Shown here one piece after another: positions 62,798 to 64,000 of a stretch of 64,000 nt of DNA. The first letter of the stretch is position 1. Each line of letters opens with the position of its first letter. The position numbers and the translations under genes were made by a program. The DNA is taken from the NCBI RefSeq assembly GCF_900112365.1, contig NZ_FOLQ01000004.1, positions 552,470 through 616,469 on the forward strand, read 5' to 3'. The DNA comes from Spirosoma endophyticum. Lineage in GTDB: Bacteria; Bacteroidota; Bacteroidia; Cytophagales; Spirosomataceae. Under the pieces are notes generated by a model. The model did no database searches. It was not told the origin of the DNA and saw only the letters and a list, made by a program, of their open reading frames with translations.

Positions 62798-64000
62798 ATG
62801 CGGTTAGTTTATACGATTGGGCTGTGGAGCCTTTTTTTAGGCGTGGTGCTGGTTCCCACCATTAGCCAGGCCACTCACGTGCGGGCGGGAGAAATTACGA
62901 CCAAACGCATCTCGGCCACTTCTCTTACTTATGAGATCACCTTCACCGCTTACTTCGATGAAGTAAAAGGTAAGCCTGCTGCCGATCAGGCAAGCGAATA
63001 TCCTGCTTTATGCTTCGGAGATGGAACGTCAGCCGCTGTCAAGCGGCAAGAGCCACGCACTTATATCAATGGGCGTACTTCTTCGATTAACATCTACAAA
63101 ATTATTCATACCTATCCGGGACCGGGCGCTTATACAATTAGTATAACAGTTCCTAATCGAAACAAGGATACTAAAAACTTACCTCCTCCCGGCGATTCGG
63201 ATAATCTTCGCTTTTTCGTTTCTACGACGATTCTGATCAATGCCAACCTGGGCCTCAACTCTACGCCCGTCATGCTCAATCCACCCCTGGATTCAGGACG
63301 TGTGAATCAGAAGTTCTGCCACAATCCGGCCGCCTTCGATGCCGATGGCGACAGCCTGGCCTTCCGGCTTAGTGTGCCTAAAACCGCTACTACGTCAACA
63401 GGTTGCGATGGACGGGCGATTCCGGTCTACCAGGACCCCACCCGATTTAGCACCGCCAGCGAAACCGGCGGTACGCCCACCTTCTCCATCAATCCCTCCA
63501 CCGGTGAACTCTGCTGGGATGCCCCCGGACAGGAAGGCCAGTACAACTTCGCCTTCATCATCGAAGAATGGCGCAACGGTGTGCTCATCGGGGAGATCAC
63601 CCGCGACATGCAGATCGTAGTCGTCGACAATCTCAACAAACGCCCCCTCCTGACCCCCATCCCCGACCTGTGCGTGGAGGCTGGCACCCTGATCAACCAG
63701 CCCGTCACGGCCACCGATCCCGATGGCCAGCGCGTCATCATCACCAGCTTCGGGGGCGTCTTCAACGTGGGCCAGGATGGCACTGCTCTGGCGCCCGGTG
63801 AGCTCATCCAGCCCGCCTACGCCCGACTGCTCAACGGGGGGGTGGCCCAGGCCCAGCCCGCCACGGCCACCTTCAGCTGGCAGACCAACTGCAACCAGCT
63901 CCGGGAAGCCCCCTACGATGTGACCTTCAAGGTCAGCGATGTGCCCCCCAGACCCACCCCCTCGCTGGTCTCGTTTCAGACCTTCCGGATTCGGCTGGTG
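62798..64000 (+). CDS. Large secreted surface protein, 3' end beyond the window
   Basis: 401 codons from the ATG at 62798-62800, still open at 64000. Signal peptide (MRLVYTIGLWSLFLGVVLVP then TISQATH). The next residues HVRAGEITTKRISATSLTYE match the family of long Bacteroidetes proteins that begin ATHxxGGEI and end in a gliding-motility sorting domain; the end is not visible here. Several beta-sandwich domains follow (FDADGDSLAFRLSVP; NKRPLLTPIPDLCVEAGT; ATDPDGQRVIITSFGG). Base composition changes sharply: the 60 bases from 63121 hold 21 G+C, those from 63901 hold 40, with nearly all late codons ending in C or G. Probably an adhesin or matrix protein. Confidence 0.8.
   Translation, partial: MRLVYTIGLWSLFLGVVLVPTISQATHVRAGEITTKRISATSLTYEITFTAYFDEVKGKPAADQASEYPALCFGDGTSAAVKRQEPRTYINGRTSSINIYKIIHTYPGPGAYTISITVPNRNKDTKNLPPPGDSDNLRFFVSTTILINANLGLNSTPVMLNPPLDSGRVNQKFCHNPAAFDADGDSLAFRLSVPKTATTSTGCDGRAIPVYQDPTRFSTASETGGTPTFSINPSTGELCWDAPGQEGQYNFAFIIEEWRNGVLIGEITRDMQIVVVDNLNKRPLLTPIPDLCVEAGTLINQPVTATDPDGQRVIITSFGGVFNVGQDGTALAPGELIQPAYARLLNGGVAQAQPATATFSWQTNCNQLREAPYDVTFKVSDVPPRPTPSLVSFQTFRIRLV

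Noticed and set aside
1..64000. CRISPR array, rRNA, prophage or transposase genes
   Set aside because: No regularly spaced direct repeats, no rRNA-like stretches, and no integrase, transposase or phage structural proteins were recognised. The palindromes found are not transposon ends with an encoded transposase.

Overview
The window looks like chromosomal DNA of a Cytophagales-type Bacteroidetes, probably close to Spirosoma, though the genus is an inference. The evidence is of several kinds. Secreted proteins carry type IX secretion (T9SS) sorting domains of both types. DUF3857/transglutaminase, DUF5683, DUF1684 and DUF6807 proteins are present. The parA-parB-DUF5683-dapB-lepB gene order is typical of the phylum. 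Promoters match the Bacteroidetes sigma consensus (-7 TAnnTTTG, sometimes with TTG/TTTG upstream). No rRNA, tRNA, CRISPR array, prophage or intact insertion sequence was seen.

Layout. 1-8.1 kb: envelope and secreted proteins (DUF6807 fragment, LEA14-like lipoprotein candidate, an ELWxxDGT-repeat T9SS protein, two tandem DUF3857/transglutaminase proteins). 8.2-16.2 kb: housekeeping (aat, proB, proA, rarA, an ECF sigma factor, adenine deaminase, a heparan-glucosaminide acetyltransferase-like membrane protein). 16.3-23.2 kb: sugar-acid catabolism (UxaA-type dehydratase, SDR, FAH-family hydrolase, fuconolactonase-like amidohydrolase, FGGY kinase), split by a zone holding two decayed genes. 23.2-27.4 kb: two tandem paralogous T9SS type-B proteins. 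27.6-35.6 kb: ribBA, DUF1684, thioredoxin, SnoaL-like protein, O-methyltransferase, pyruvate-oxidase-type ThDP enzyme, amidohydrolase. 35.6-37.0 kb: an AT-rich islet with hicBA, a 43-codon reading frame and a possible HEPN protein. 37.1-44.1 kb: nrdA, type-B L31, a PhzF protein and a DEAD-box RNA helicase with a long structured leader. 44.2-46.9 kb: a copper-monooxygenase/cytochrome lipoprotein, a methyltransferase, apaG. 47.0-54.3 kb: ung, lepB, dapB, DUF5683, parB, parA, a radical SAM/SPASM protein, a Uma2 protein. 54.4-64.0 kb: a divergent alpha-amylase-fold protein, a membrane protein, an Ldh-type dehydrogenase, an aldo/keto reductase, a small beta-barrel, a His-rich PepSY-like lipoprotein, a circularly permuted ATP-grasp protein, and the start of a large surface protein.

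How the genes work together. proB and proA are the first two steps of proline synthesis and sit almost end to end. The 16-23 kb genes read best as a non-phosphorylating L-fucose-type route: fuconolactone hydrolysis, UxaA-type dehydration, SDR oxidation, FAH hydrolysis. This would combine the dehydratase type of the Campylobacter fucose locus with the lower steps of the Xanthomonas pathway; no enzyme specificity can be proven from sequence. parAB, DUF5683, dapB and lepB form a conserved block with a possible parS region just upstream of parA.

The most unusual window-wide feature is a set of about a dozen long, nearly perfect intergenic palindromes. They have unrelated sequences, but many show a degenerate 7- or 8-base periodicity inside each arm. 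One such element lies in frame inside the adenine deaminase gene. Other points of interest are the helicase leader, several -7 elements placed only 4-5 bases before the start codon (suggesting leaderless mRNAs), a transglutaminase paralog lacking its catalytic Cys and His, and a sharp base-composition change inside the last gene.
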